Source of the DNA: Lacihabitans sp. CS3-21
GTDB lineage: Bacteria > Bacteroidota > Bacteroidia > Cytophagales > Spirosomataceae
Reading direction: 5' to 3'
Length of the DNA: 64,000 nt
Assembly (NCBI RefSeq): GCF_024343675.1
Contig: NZ_RJUD01000098.1
Span: 103,823-167,822 of the forward strand
The notes beneath the pieces were generated by a model that worked only from the letters and a program-made list of their open reading frames with translations, was not told the origin of the DNA and ran no database searches. Made by a program: the position numbers and the translations under genes. Shown here in pieces: positions 1 through 7,487 of the stretch; the stretch's first letter is position 1; each line of letters starts with the position of its first letter.

Positions 1-285
1 CCCAACCTTACGAAACTGAATAAGGTTAGCATCTTTGAGTTTACGAAGATGCTGAGACACAGCTGGTAGACTCATTTCTAGAATATCAGAAATGTCACAA
101 GGACAAAGTTCATTCTCATGTTTTAATAAATACAAAATCTTTAAACGAACCTCATTTCCTGCTAAATCTAGCACTTGGGCAAGATTCGCAAACGAGTTTT
201 GGGCATCTTTAAGTTGTTGCTTACAGTTGTAAATCTGAACTTGGTCGGCAAAAGCTCTAATGCAATTAATTTCTTTACTGTCCAT
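1..285 (-). CDS. ArsR/SmtB-family metal-responsive repressor (partial, C-terminus beyond left edge)
   Basis: Reading the minus strand from an ATG at 285 gives 95 uninterrupted residues that run off the window edge. Residues 48-95 form a winged-helix core containing ELCPCDI, which matches the ELCVCD metal-binding helix of ArsR/SmtB repressors, followed by a recognition helix (SLPAVSQHLRKLK). Members of the family bind operator DNA and release it when a metal or metalloid binds the cysteine pair. The Cys pair (CPC) is present, so metal sensing is plausible; the metal is unknown. Further cysteines occur near residues 8 and 21. The regulated genes are not visible and probably lie to the left. Confidence 0.85.
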   Translation of the reverse strand, partial: MDSKEINCIRAFADQVQIYNCKQQLKDAQNSFANLAQVLDLAGNEVRLKILYLLKHENELCPCDISDILEMSLPAVSQHLRKLKDANLIQFRKVG

Positions 286-362
286 CTTCAAATTATTAAT
301 TGTGCAACAAACATATTAATTAATAATTATTTAAGCAAATCCTTAATAACATTATTAAAGAA

Positions 363-389
363 ATTCCACTATAGATACTATAGTGGAAT
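363..389 (-). terminator. Perfect inverted repeat, probable terminator of the redoxin remnant
   Basis: Two perfect 12-base arms (ATTCCACTATAG / CTATAGTGGAAT) flank a 3-base loop. It sits 7 bases past the stop codon of the minus-strand redoxin fragment and is followed on that strand by a T-rich run, as expected for a rho-independent terminator. It also separates that gene from the ArsR gene. Confidence 0.6.
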
Positions 390-395
390 CTTGAT

Positions 396-567
396 TTATT
401 TACGATATGTAATCACACAACCCTTAGCTATTGTTGAATTTACCTTAATTTCCTCTTTTGCCACAATAGAAGCAATAGCAGTTTCTACATATTTTGTAGT
501 AATCTTGGACTCGTCTCTGTTGTCATCAATGGCACCAATGTATGCAATTTTGTACTCTCTGCATATT
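396..567 (-). pseudogene. C-terminal remnant of a thioredoxin-fold redoxin (AhpC/TSA-like)
   Basis: The minus strand encodes about 55 residues, including YIGAIDDN, a run around KYVETAIASIVA, and GCVITYRK at the end. This is the typical C-terminal third of Bacteroidota AhpC/TSA-type redoxins, which carry an Ile-Gly-Ala-(Ile/Phe)-Asp-Asp-Asn strand and end in a Gly-Cys motif. The N-terminal domain with the redox CxxC site is missing. Similarity starts directly at the IS21-like end at 568, so the gene appears to have been cut there. It keeps its natural stop and a downstream hairpin. The nine in-frame residues further upstream come from the IS end and are not native. Not expected to be functional. 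Confidence 0.7.
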
Positions 568-608
568 CCAGTGAAAGTGAGCCAGCCATTCCGATTCAAA
601 GTGAGCCA
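568..608 (-). mobile_element. Solo IS21-like terminal repeat (end remnant)
   Basis: Two copies of the unit TGGCTCACTTT (read on the minus strand) lie exactly 24 bases apart, with GAATCGGAATGGC between them and CACTGGAATAT after them. Multiple spaced copies of a TGGCTCACTTT-like unit are what IS21-family ends of Bacteroidota carry as transposase-binding repeats. No istA or istB gene is present, so this is a leftover end. It points left, into the truncated redoxin gene. Confidence 0.6.
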
Positions 609-841
609 TCTGCAAATATCTCAATTGTATGACAAGAAGAAGCTGAATATGACAATTTATGAAAATAGGAAAAAGGCTATATTAAAAACTTTTTAGATAA
701 TAAACATGAATAGTTGAAGTTCAGTTTTAATACTCCATAAAAAAACAATCGCTTCTTTATTCTTTAAATCGATGATAATGCAACATTGAACTCACTGAAA
801 ATTCCTAAAATTAAGATTTTGATAATATTAGCATTAAATGC

Positions 842-955
842 AATAGGAAAAATTATATGGAATTGATTGATTTTAAGCTAAAAATCAACAAAAAGTTCGA
901 AACAAATATTTAGAAGCATATGTAGATGACATTTTCAAAAAATGGACAATCTTGG
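842..955 (+). repeat. Decayed copy of the 3' end of the 1643-1891 reading frame
   Basis: This stretch matches 1786-1892 with scattered substitutions: both contain ATTGATTGAT, then a shared run including CATTTTCAAAAAATGGA before a premature stop. It is the non-coding twin of the end of the small reading frame at 1643-1891. Together with the following hsdR fragment and IS21-like end it forms a roughly 300-base unit that recurs about 940 bases further on. Between 609 and 842 I see nothing recognisable. Confidence 0.55.
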
Positions 956-969
956 TATAGCATCAAATT

Positions 970-1096
970 AAAAAAATATTCTACAAAAACTTCAGATAGT
1001 TCATAAAGTCGATGATTTTCGCTTTGGATAGGGTAGTTGCATGCTGGCTGATTCAACGCCCCAGAAGTCCTCAAATTGGCCTTAAACTTAGTCAAT
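970..1096 (-). pseudogene. Decayed hsdR 3'-end fragment (copy D)
   Basis: On the minus strand this aligns, with frameshifts and stops, to the part of hsdR at about 5555-5685 that encodes GQFEEFWSLERANALISLAKAE and the residues following it. The match breaks off at the same codon region as copies C and A, about 28 bases before an IS21-like unit. It cannot encode protein. Confidence 0.6.
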
Positions 1097-1123
1097 AAGG
1101 CTAACGTAATCATCCTGTTCATC

Positions 1124-1150
1124 TGGCTCACTTTGAACCGGAATGACTTA
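1124..1150 (+). mobile_element. IS21-like end remnant next to hsdR copy D
   Basis: One intact unit TGGCTCACTTT at 1124-1134 is followed by GAACCGGAAT and a degraded second unit (TGACTTACTTA) at the expected 24-base spacing. Its orientation equals that of the remnants at 2061 and 5158 and is opposite to that at 568. From 1151 to 1344 nothing else is recognisable. Confidence 0.5.
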
Positions 1151-1344
1151 CTTAATTCCTCGAAAATAGAAGGGTGACCAAGCATATTAAATTATCGACA
1201 ATGAAAATCCAGAAGATATTGGAAAAATACAAACCTTAGAAACATAAATAAAGACCTAGAAGGCATGAACACAGAGCTAAAAAAGTAAATAAACCTCCAT
1301 TTGGTAGAGATCAAACTTCGGCTGAGACATACTTTAATATAACA

Positions 1345-1535
1345 CGAACCGCACACACCTAGTGTGTGCGGCCAAAATACGGCTTAAAATGACCTACACA
1401 CCATGCACACACTTTTGTACACACCCCGCACACAGGGTGTGTACAAATGGCAAAATTAGCCGCACACACACCATTTTTAGAAACTGCACACACCATGGAC
1501 AATACGCACACACATCGTTTGTCCGACAAATTGCA
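1345..1535. repeat. CACACAC-type repeat array with nested inverted repeats; possible decayed replication or transfer origin
   Basis: The stretch carries about eight copies of a GCACACAC/GTGTGTGC word in both orientations. CCGCACACAC and its exact complement flank CTA at 1349-1371. TTTGTACACACCC and its exact complement flank an 8-base loop at 1414-1447. The array ends beside TTGTCCGACAA at 1519-1529. A second array at 11600-11816 has the same layout around a different word (GTGTAAAC) and the same TGTCCGACAA box. That array lies beside an HUH replication protein operon, so both may be replication or nicking origins. The role is inferred. Apparent reading frames across this array are low-complexity artefacts. 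Confidence 0.55.
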
Positions 1536-1642
1536 AAGGACTAAGTCAATCTAAAAAAAATACAATAAATAGAATCCGAAATAGAAAGAAATTTGGAGCA
1601 TAAAGTTGAGGCCAAAGCTCATCATTTAACAAACAAAAACAT

Positions 1643-1891
1643 TTGGAGTGCTACAAGTATGAATATGGACAAACATTCAACTTTATATGCTCCATTAAAA
1701 AAGGAAAGTACAGCCTACAACACACCGAAAGTTCGTTAAATGAAATTTTTGAGTATTTCATATTCGAATGTTGCAAGCAAAATGAAATGGTATTGATTGA
1801 TGAATACAACAATATTCTCAAAATTTGCGAAAACAACTGTTTAGAGGCATATGAAGATGACATTTTCAAAAAATGGAGAATCTTTTTGTGA
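1643..1891 (+). CDS. Small unknown protein, possibly the C-terminal fragment of a lost gene
   Basis: Eighty-two residues, rich in Cys, Tyr and acidic residues, ending in EAYEDDIFKKWRIFL. I do not recognise it. Its last 35 codons have a degraded twin at 842-955, and its stop is immediately followed by an hsdR fragment on the other strand, so it sits in duplicated scar DNA. It may be the tail of a larger gene whose start was lost, or a chance frame. No promoter or ribosome binding site stands out. Confidence 0.3.
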   Translation: MECYKYEYGQTFNFICSIKKGKYSLQHTESSLNEIFEYFIFECCKQNEMVLIDEYNNILKICENNCLEAYEDDIFKKWRIFL

Positions 1892-1904
1892 TATCCATTT
1901 AAAA

Positions 1905-2031
1905 CCAAATATTTAGTAACAACCTCCTGCAGCTTCGTTAAATCGAGATTTTTAGCTTTGACTAGGCAATACAAGAGTGTTCGCTATTTCTATGCCCCAG
2001 GAGCCCTCAAATTGATCTTAAACTTGGTCAG
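1905..2031 (-). pseudogene. Decayed hsdR 3'-end fragment (copy C)
   Basis: Read on the minus strand, part of it still translates as VKAKNLDLTKLQEVVTKYLV, clearly matching LAKAENLDLTKLQEVIAQYLF of the main hsdR fragment; the preceding GQFEEFWSLERAN part is present but out of frame. The match ends at the same point as in copies A and D, about 30 bases before an IS21-like unit. Confidence 0.65.
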
Positions 2032-2060
2032 TATTCGTAATTTAGTGTTTCTGGTTCAGT

Positions 2061-2098
2061 TGGCTCACTTTTAGCTGAAATACAAGGCTCAGTTTCAA
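2061..2098 (+). mobile_element. IS21-like end remnant next to hsdR copy C
   Basis: TGGCTCACTTT at 2061-2071 and the decayed unit AGGCTCAGTTT at 2085-2095 are 24 bases apart, as in the better preserved ends at 568 and 5158. No transposase gene accompanies it. From here to 2219 I see nothing recognisable. Confidence 0.45.
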
Positions 2099-2219
2099 TG
2101 CAATTTGCAACCACAAAACCACCTACTTATACTCCTACTGATAATATGGCCGAAATCTACTGAGTGGCTACTTTTTGGACTGTGAAACCTCACTACTTTC
2201 GCCGAACACCATATAGCCA

Positions 2220-2256
2220 AATGCCCCCATCTTAGATGAGCTTTAGTGGGGGCATT
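2220..2256 (-). terminator. GC-rich hairpin downstream of the TonB receptor gene
   Basis: Perfect 10-base arms AATGCCCCCA / TGGGGGCATT enclose a 17-base loop. It lies 52 bases past the stop of the minus-strand TonB receptor gene and is a probable transcription terminator, although the T-run on that strand is short. Confidence 0.5.
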
Positions 2257-2308
2257 CTTATAAATAGCTAAATACTACCTGCTGACGTTTTGCGTGTCAT
2301 TTGTTTTG

Positions 2309-4720
2309 CTAAAACTTGTAACTATACCCAAATCTTATCACTTGTGTTTCGTAATAGTCGTTGCTAGTATATGTAAAACCTTGTCCGATTATTTCTTTTC
2401 TAATTATCATTGTGTTGAGCAAGTCTGTGGCATTAACAAACATTTCACCTTTCCCTTTTTGAACTGCTTTTTTAATTCCAAGGTCTAATGAATAACGTGA
2501 TTTTATTTTTCCTTGCGGTATAATGTCGCGTACTAAATATATTGCTGTTAATTGTGCATCAATGCTTTTTGGAAAATGAAAAGTATTGTTCAGTTTAACA
2601 TTACCAGAAAATATTTCTTGTTGGTCGGCTGAAAATGTATGTTTAGTTGGATATTTGTTTTCAATTGTAAAAGCATCAATTTGATTTCTGTATGCGTTTA
2701 GATTGATATTAAATGAATACATTTTAGAGATTTCTTGTGCCAAAACCATTTCAATTCCCGTATTGTAACTTTTATTTACGTTTTGAAAAGTCGCATAAAT
2801 TAAATTACTTGGTGGAACTGTGCTTGAAATTCTTGTAATTGTCCCATCTGCAAAACGGTGATAAATTGCGTTATATAAACTTCCATTTTCCCAATTTGTT
2901 TTATAGCCTAACTCAATAGAATTAGTAAATTGTGGTCTCAATGCAGGATTTCCTACCTTAATAATTTCGGCATCATCGTACTTTGGAAAAATACGAATAT
3001 CTACTTCGTTTGGTCTGTCTACTCTTCGATTGTAGAATATTGAAACTTTATTGTTGTCGTTGATTTTGTATGCCAAACGCAAGTTTGGAAAAGGTTGCGT
3101 ATAATTATAACCATCGCTTTTATAAACAATATGATTTGGATTTACGTCATACTGAATTTTCACATATTCAATTCGTAATCCTAATTCGGCTTCCCATTTT
3201 TTGTTTTCAAAAATGTAATTACTGTAAACAGCAGGAATTAGTTCTTTATAAGTTGCCCAACCACCCGCATTGGTGTCTAATACAGAATTTCTGCCTGGAA
3301 TAAATTGCATATTTGTTGGAATGTTTCTATTTCGAAATTTAATTCCTGTTTCAATTCGTCCATATTTTAATGGTTTTATGTAGTCAAAATTAAAATCATA
3401 AACTTGCTCGTCTGATAATAATTTAAAAGCATCTGTTCCCGTTGAATTTGGCAAAATATTATCGTAAAAATATTTTTCGTCTTCTCTGTGAAATGTATAA
3501 TTGAAACCAATATTTAATAAATGTCCTGCTTCTATAAATTTGTGTTGATAATTTGCTGTTGCCATTATTGTAGTTTTCAATTCATCTTCTAAAAATTGCC
3601 AAAGTCTTTCTTGTTGCGATAAGTCACCATTAAAAAACGGCTGGTCGCCTCGGTCAATTATTTTTTCACTTCCAAAAAGTCCTGAAATTGTCAATGAATT
3701 TTGGTCGTTAATCGAGTAATCAAAACCACTTTTAAGTGTCGTGAAATGTGTATTTCTATTGCGTTTTAATTGTGAATTAATAATATTCCCATTGTCATAA
3801 TTTCGAGTTACAAATTCGTTTTTATTAAGCGTTTCTGTATATAAATAATCTCCTTGAAAAAAAGTATTGAATTTGTTTTTTCTATAGTTAAGTGATACGC
3901 TTGGATTAATTTTTGGGGTAAATGTGTATTGGGGTCTAATGGTTGGTAAGTTTTCTTTTCGTACCCACAGCGAACCTACACCTGTTGAAAAACCAACCTT
4001 TCCGTTAAATCCGTCTTTATTATTTTTCTTGTAAATAATATTGATAATTCCTGCATTGCCATTTGCATCATATTTTGCAGATGGATTATTGATGATTTCA
4101 ATTTTTTCAATAGCAGAAGCAGGAATATTATCTAAACCTGTTTGGTTTCCAAAACCCGTTAAAGCAGTTTGCTTGCCATCAATTAGTACGGTTACTTTGT
4201 CGTTTCCACGAAGTTGCACTTTTCCATCTTGTACGGTTATACTTGGCAAATTTTGAATTGCTTGTAAAACCGAGCCACCAGTTTGACTAATATTGTCTTT
4301 TAATGAAAAAGTTTTTTTATCCATTTTTTCACTTATTTCATTTGTTTTAGCTGATATAACAACTTCATTTAGTGATATTGCTGTCTCTTCTAACTCAATG
4401 AATTTTATGTCCAAATATTCGGCGAGATTACCGACAAATAAAGACTGTCTTTTTGTTATATAGCCTATGTAAGTAACTTCTAAATAGTAGTTGCCTGATT
4501 TTATTTTTGATAATGTAAATCGACCTTCTTCGTTAGTGACGGTTCCACTTACAAAAGTGCTGTCTTTTTCAGTTTTCAATACAATATTAACAAAAGGCAA
4601 ACCAACTTTGCTGTTTTTGTCTTTTACAATTCCTGAAACTGTTATGTTGGTCTGTGCATTTGAAAATGAAATTACTAATAGTTGAAAAATTAGGGTCAGA
4701 ATTATTTTAGTTCGCACCAT
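2309..4720 (-). CDS. TonB-dependent outer-membrane receptor with carboxypeptidase-like regulatory domain
   Basis: This 803-residue protein has a signal peptide (about 1-23, ending SNAQ). Residues about 25-110 form a carboxypeptidase-regulatory-like domain (VSGIVKDKNSKVGLPFVNIV). A plug domain follows at about 120-235 (QAIQNLPSITVQDGKVQLRG), then a long beta-barrel ending in an aromatic residue (RFGYSYKF), typical of the outer membrane beta-barrel family. The product should take up a ligand across the outer membrane using TonB energy. No substrate-specific partner (SusD, lipoprotein or inner-membrane transporter) is adjacent, so the ligand is unknown. It is flanked on both sides by decayed hsdR/IS21 scars, so it looks like imported cargo. 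The reading frame is intact. Confidence 0.88.
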   Translation of the reverse strand: MVRTKIILTLIFQLLVISFSNAQTNITVSGIVKDKNSKVGLPFVNIVLKTEKDSTFVSGTVTNEEGRFTLSKIKSGNYYLEVTYIGYITKRQSLFVGNLAEYLDIKFIELEETAISLNEVVISAKTNEISEKMDKKTFSLKDNISQTGGSVLQAIQNLPSITVQDGKVQLRGNDKVTVLIDGKQTALTGFGNQTGLDNIPASAIEKIEIINNPSAKYDANGNAGIINIIYKKNNKDGFNGKVGFSTGVGSLWVRKENLPTIRPQYTFTPKINPSVSLNYRKNKFNTFFQGDYLYTETLNKNEFVTRNYDNGNIINSQLKRNRNTHFTTLKSGFDYSINDQNSLTISGLFGSEKIIDRGDQPFFNGDLSQQERLWQFLEDELKTTIMATANYQHKFIEAGHLLNIGFNYTFHREDEKYFYDNILPNSTGTDAFKLLSDEQVYDFNFDYIKPLKYGRIETGIKFRNRNIPTNMQFIPGRNSVLDTNAGGWATYKELIPAVYSNYIFENKKWEAELGLRIEYVKIQYDVNPNHIVYKSDGYNYTQPFPNLRLAYKINDNNKVSIFYNRRVDRPNEVDIRIFPKYDDAEIIKVGNPALRPQFTNSIELGYKTNWENGSLYNAIYHRFADGTITRISSTVPPSNLIYATFQNVNKSYNTGIEMVLAQEISKMYSFNINLNAYRNQIDAFTIENKYPTKHTFSADQQEIFSGNVKLNNTFHFPKSIDAQLTAIYLVRDIIPQGKIKSRYSLDLGIKKAVQKGKGEMFVNATDLLNTMIIRKEIIGQGFTYTSNDYYETQVIRFGYSYKF

Positions 4721-4809
4721 AAAATTGGTCTATTTATTTTGTCGTCAAAGTTAGTAAATATGCTGACTCTTTATCAGCTGTTTAAGTCAGTTCGGAATGC
4801 TAGCAGTAG

Positions 4810-5130
4810 CTCATAACTAGCCACAATATTTGCAGTAGTTTTTGAATAGTATTGTTTTTTTTCGACAAACGAATGCATTTTGGCGACAGTATTTACTTTA
4901 AATCTTGTCTTTCATGTGTTTAAAGGTGATGTTTTGCTCTCTTAGGCAGAGCAAATCGGTTATTATTGGCCTTGATTCATTCACCGATAGCAACTTCTCT
5001 AAGAAAGAATACTCTGTCATTACATCATACAGCTCCTAAAATCGAGGCTTTCGACTACCACTAGAAGTAACTATTGTTTTTGTTCATTCGATGGCCACAA
5101 GCCCTCAAATTGGCCTTCAACTATGTATTT
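4810..5130 (-). pseudogene. Decayed hsdR 3' end plus downstream flank (copy A)
   Basis: The first about 100 bases match the downstream flank of the main hsdR fragment (shared: GTAGTTTTTGAAT and a GCATT-containing run). About 4920-5130 matches its last 100 codons, with shared pieces such as CTCTTAGGC and CCCTCAAATTGGCCTTC. Stops and indels prevent translation. The fragment ends at the same codon region as copies C and D. Confidence 0.65.
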
Positions 5131-5157
5131 ATGGAAATGTAAATTGCCCATCTCAAG

Positions 5158-5206
5158 TGGCTAACTTTGAACAGGAATGGCTGGCTCACTTTCACTGGAA
5201 TATCCA
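5158..5206 (+). mobile_element. Best-preserved IS21-like end on the right side of the scar
   Basis: Units TGGCTAACTTT (5158-5168) and TGGCTCACTTT (5182-5192) are 24 bases apart, followed by CACTGGAATATCCAG. Apart from single substitutions this equals the end at 568-608 in inverted orientation, so the two could be the original left and right ends of one IS21-like copy whose interior has been replaced. Confidence 0.6.
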
Positions 5207-5224
5207 GTTGTAGATAACTAATTA

Positions 5225-5403
5225 CTAACTAGAATATCTATAGTAGTTTTTGAATCATATTGTTCTTTTTCAATAAACTTATGCATTATTGCGTAAATAC
5301 ATATTTTCTTCAAATATAATTAATTTGTCAGATTATCAACGCTTTACATATACGAATAGTCGATCTCAATTTTTGATTTATCAAAGGTAGCACCATCAAT
5401 TTT
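5225..5403. repeat. Downstream flank of hsdR, duplicated at 4810-4900 and 10565-10785
   Basis: This AT-rich non-coding flank starts near GTAGTTTTTGAATCATATTG and continues through TTATGCATTATTGCGTAAAT to the hsdR stop at 5404. A close relative lies at 10565-10785 and a shorter one at 4810-4900. Because the flank travels with the hsdR tail, the duplications copied a DNA segment rather than only a coding sequence. Confidence 0.6.
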
Positions 5404-6837
5404 TTACACCCCCTCGATAAAAGTCTCGATAAACTCCAATATCTTATCTTTGATTCTTGAGAAGGTGGAGTTTCGGTCTCTTAGGCCGGGCATTATCGTT
5501 AGCATTGGCCTGATTTCGTTTACTAATGGTAACTTCTGAGAGAACAAATATTGTGCAATAACCTCCTGAAGCTTCGTTAAATCGAGGTTTTCGGCTTTTG
5601 CTAATGAAATTAGTGCGTTAGCCCTTTCGAGGCTCCAGAACTCCTCAAATTGGCCTTCTACTTGGTCTGCCTCTGTTATGTTTGGCAGGTTTTCGTTGAT
5701 AAATTCCTCTATCAGTATTTTTTTGCTTCTCAGCTGGATTTGGCCTTCTAATAGCTCCTTTATTTCCTTTTTCTTCTTTTCAAGGTCTTCTTTTGTGCCT
5801 ATGTTAAGTTTGGCCAAAAGCATTAAGATATAGGCCACATTTACTTCGTCTCGGTGTATTAGCTCCAGCTCAAAATCCACATCGTTGAGGATCGATACTT
5901 TTTCTTTAGCTGATGTTTTGGCTTTGTCGTGTATGTCCAAGTATTTGCTTTTGTAGTCTTCAAAATCTTGACTTGGCATCAATAGGTCTAGCTCTTCGTA
6001 GTCTGCAAAGGTGCTTAGTGTGTTTTTTATCCGAATCAGCTCTCTGAATTTCTGTACAAACTCCAAAATATCATCTTCTGATGCCAAATCGTTCACACTT
6101 TCAACCGTTGGGGTGATTTTTAGTAATTCGGCATATACCTGATTGAAGCGATTGATATATTCTCCATAAGGTTTCAATATGATGTCTTCCTTTGCATTTT
6201 TGTTTGAAAACAAAGCAATGGCGTCATCTGTGGCGTTTTTAAGGTTTCTGAAGCACACAATATTTCCATGCGACTTCTTGTCGTCCAATATCCTGTTGGT
6301 GCGTGAGAAAGCCTGAATGAGGCCGTGGTATTTGAGATTCTTGTCAACAAATAGCATATTCAGTGTTTTGCTGTCAAATCCAGTCAAAAACATGTTTACT
6401 ACCAACAAAATGTCAATTTCTTTGTTTTTTACTCGCTTCGATATCTCGTTGTAATAGTTGTAAAAAGCTTGACTGTCTTTGGTGGAGTGCTTTGTGCCAA
6501 ACATTTTGTTGTAGTCGCCAATGTACTTTTCTAGCTTGTCACGACTGTGCATACTCAGCTTTTGGTACTTTTCTTCTGGTTCGGCCACTCTATTGAAATC
6601 AAAGTTATTTAGCTCATCCAGTTCAATGTTGCCATTGTTGTCTTTTACATATTCGTTGGCCACATAGCTGAAAACCGTTGCAATTCTCAGATCGTGCTTA
6701 CCTTCTAACTTCTTTTTGGCAAAAATGTCATAATACTGTGTAAGAATATCCACCGAACTCACACAAAACATTTCTGCATAAGCTCTAGAATGCGTCTTTT
6801 GGACATGATGGGCTATGATGCAGTCCGCTTTTGCCAA
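5404..6837 (-). pseudogene. Type I restriction enzyme HsdR, C-terminal half only
   Basis: The 477 codons cover the second helicase motor domain (FNSI-like start, LLVVNMFLTGFDSKTLNMLFVD, then HGLIQAFSRTNRIL, the motif VI region) and the C-terminal helical domain of HsdR. The N-terminal nuclease and first motor domain with Walker A/DEAH are absent; a complete HsdR has about 1000 residues. There is no ATG start: the frame opens with TTG inside the domain. No hsdM or hsdS is nearby, so restriction by this protein is not expected. The break coincides with the end of the type II restriction gene (stop at 6864), suggesting that module replaced the missing half. The rest of the frame is surprisingly clean, so truncation may be recent. 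Confidence 0.85.
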
Positions 6838-6863
6838 GCACGTATTGTGTGATCTCCATTTTT

Positions 6864-7487
6864 CTATTTTATTCTGTTTACCTTTTCTTCGGTTATAATT
6901 TGATTACTTTCAATAACTTTCACAGTGGGTGGTTCAGAAAATTCAAACTCTTTTAATTCAAAAATTAGTTGATTAAAGTCTTCTGATGTCGCAACAATCA
7001 CATCGTCAAGTCCAATTACATCTCCCATTTTAATTTTTGCTTTCACACTTCTTGCTTCATTTTCTTCAAGTGTTATCAAATAGCTCAAGGCTTTCCTATG
7101 AACATATTTTAGTGCAATTGCTTCTAAATCTGCTTGTTTATATCTTTCTCTTAAACTTGTTTTTACACTCCAACAAATTGGACCTCGTTCAGTTGTGTAA
7201 AACATTAAGTCATAAATTACGTTTGGAACAAATGCAACTTTTGAACTCATATAAATCGGCAAAATGCCTTCTCTGACACAAAGAGTTGCTAAAATATATT
7301 CAAATACTTTTCCATTCAGATTGTTGTTTCTTTCAGGGTGCATCAAAAATGCGTTCCAATATTTCTGAATATATTCGTTTGGTTTTTCGTATTCTAATTC
7401 TAAAAAGTTTGGGAACAAACTATCGAAAACAATTTCGGCTTTGTTATCTCGCCCTATTGTAATACTTAAATCGTTTAATTTCCCCAC
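6864..7487 (-). CDS. Probable type II restriction endonuclease (partner of the adjacent cytosine methyltransferase)
   Basis: This 207-residue protein starts at a GTG whose G is the last base of the methyltransferase TAG stop, so the two genes overlap by one base and are probably co-translated. E63 in VFEYILATL, D93 in VIYDLMFY and K109 in ICWSVKTS are spaced like the catalytic residues of PD-(D/E)XK nucleases, with Ser where Glu usually precedes the X-K. The assignment rests mainly on position beside the methylase and on this motif; I do not recognise the specific family. It would cleave unmethylated invading DNA at the methylase site, which cannot be read from sequence. Confidence 0.65.
   Translation of the reverse strand: MGKLNDLSITIGRDNKAEIVFDSLFPNFLELEYEKPNEYIQKYWNAFLMHPERNNNLNGKVFEYILATLCVREGILPIYMSSKVAFVPNVIYDLMFYTTERGPICWSVKTSLRERYKQADLEAIALKYVHRKALSYLITLEENEARSVKAKIKMGDVIGLDDVIVATSEDFNQLIFELKEFEFSEPPTVKVIESNQIITEEKVNRIK

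Noticed and set aside
396..599. 67-residue complete gene
   Set aside because: The first residues (NRNGWLTFTGI) are translated from the IS21-like end; only the redoxin tail is genuine.
175..696. 173-residue plus-strand reading frame
   Set aside because: It crosses the ArsR gene start, a hairpin and the redoxin remnant antisense; those explain the sequence better.
1345..1535. Short repeats as a CRISPR array
   Set aside because: The words are only 8-10 bases, occur in both orientations and at irregular spacing, with no 25-37-base direct repeats, no unique spacers and no cas genes.
1362..1544. 60-residue His/Thr/Cys-rich reading frame
   Set aside because: It is a translation of the CACACAC array; composition follows the repeat.
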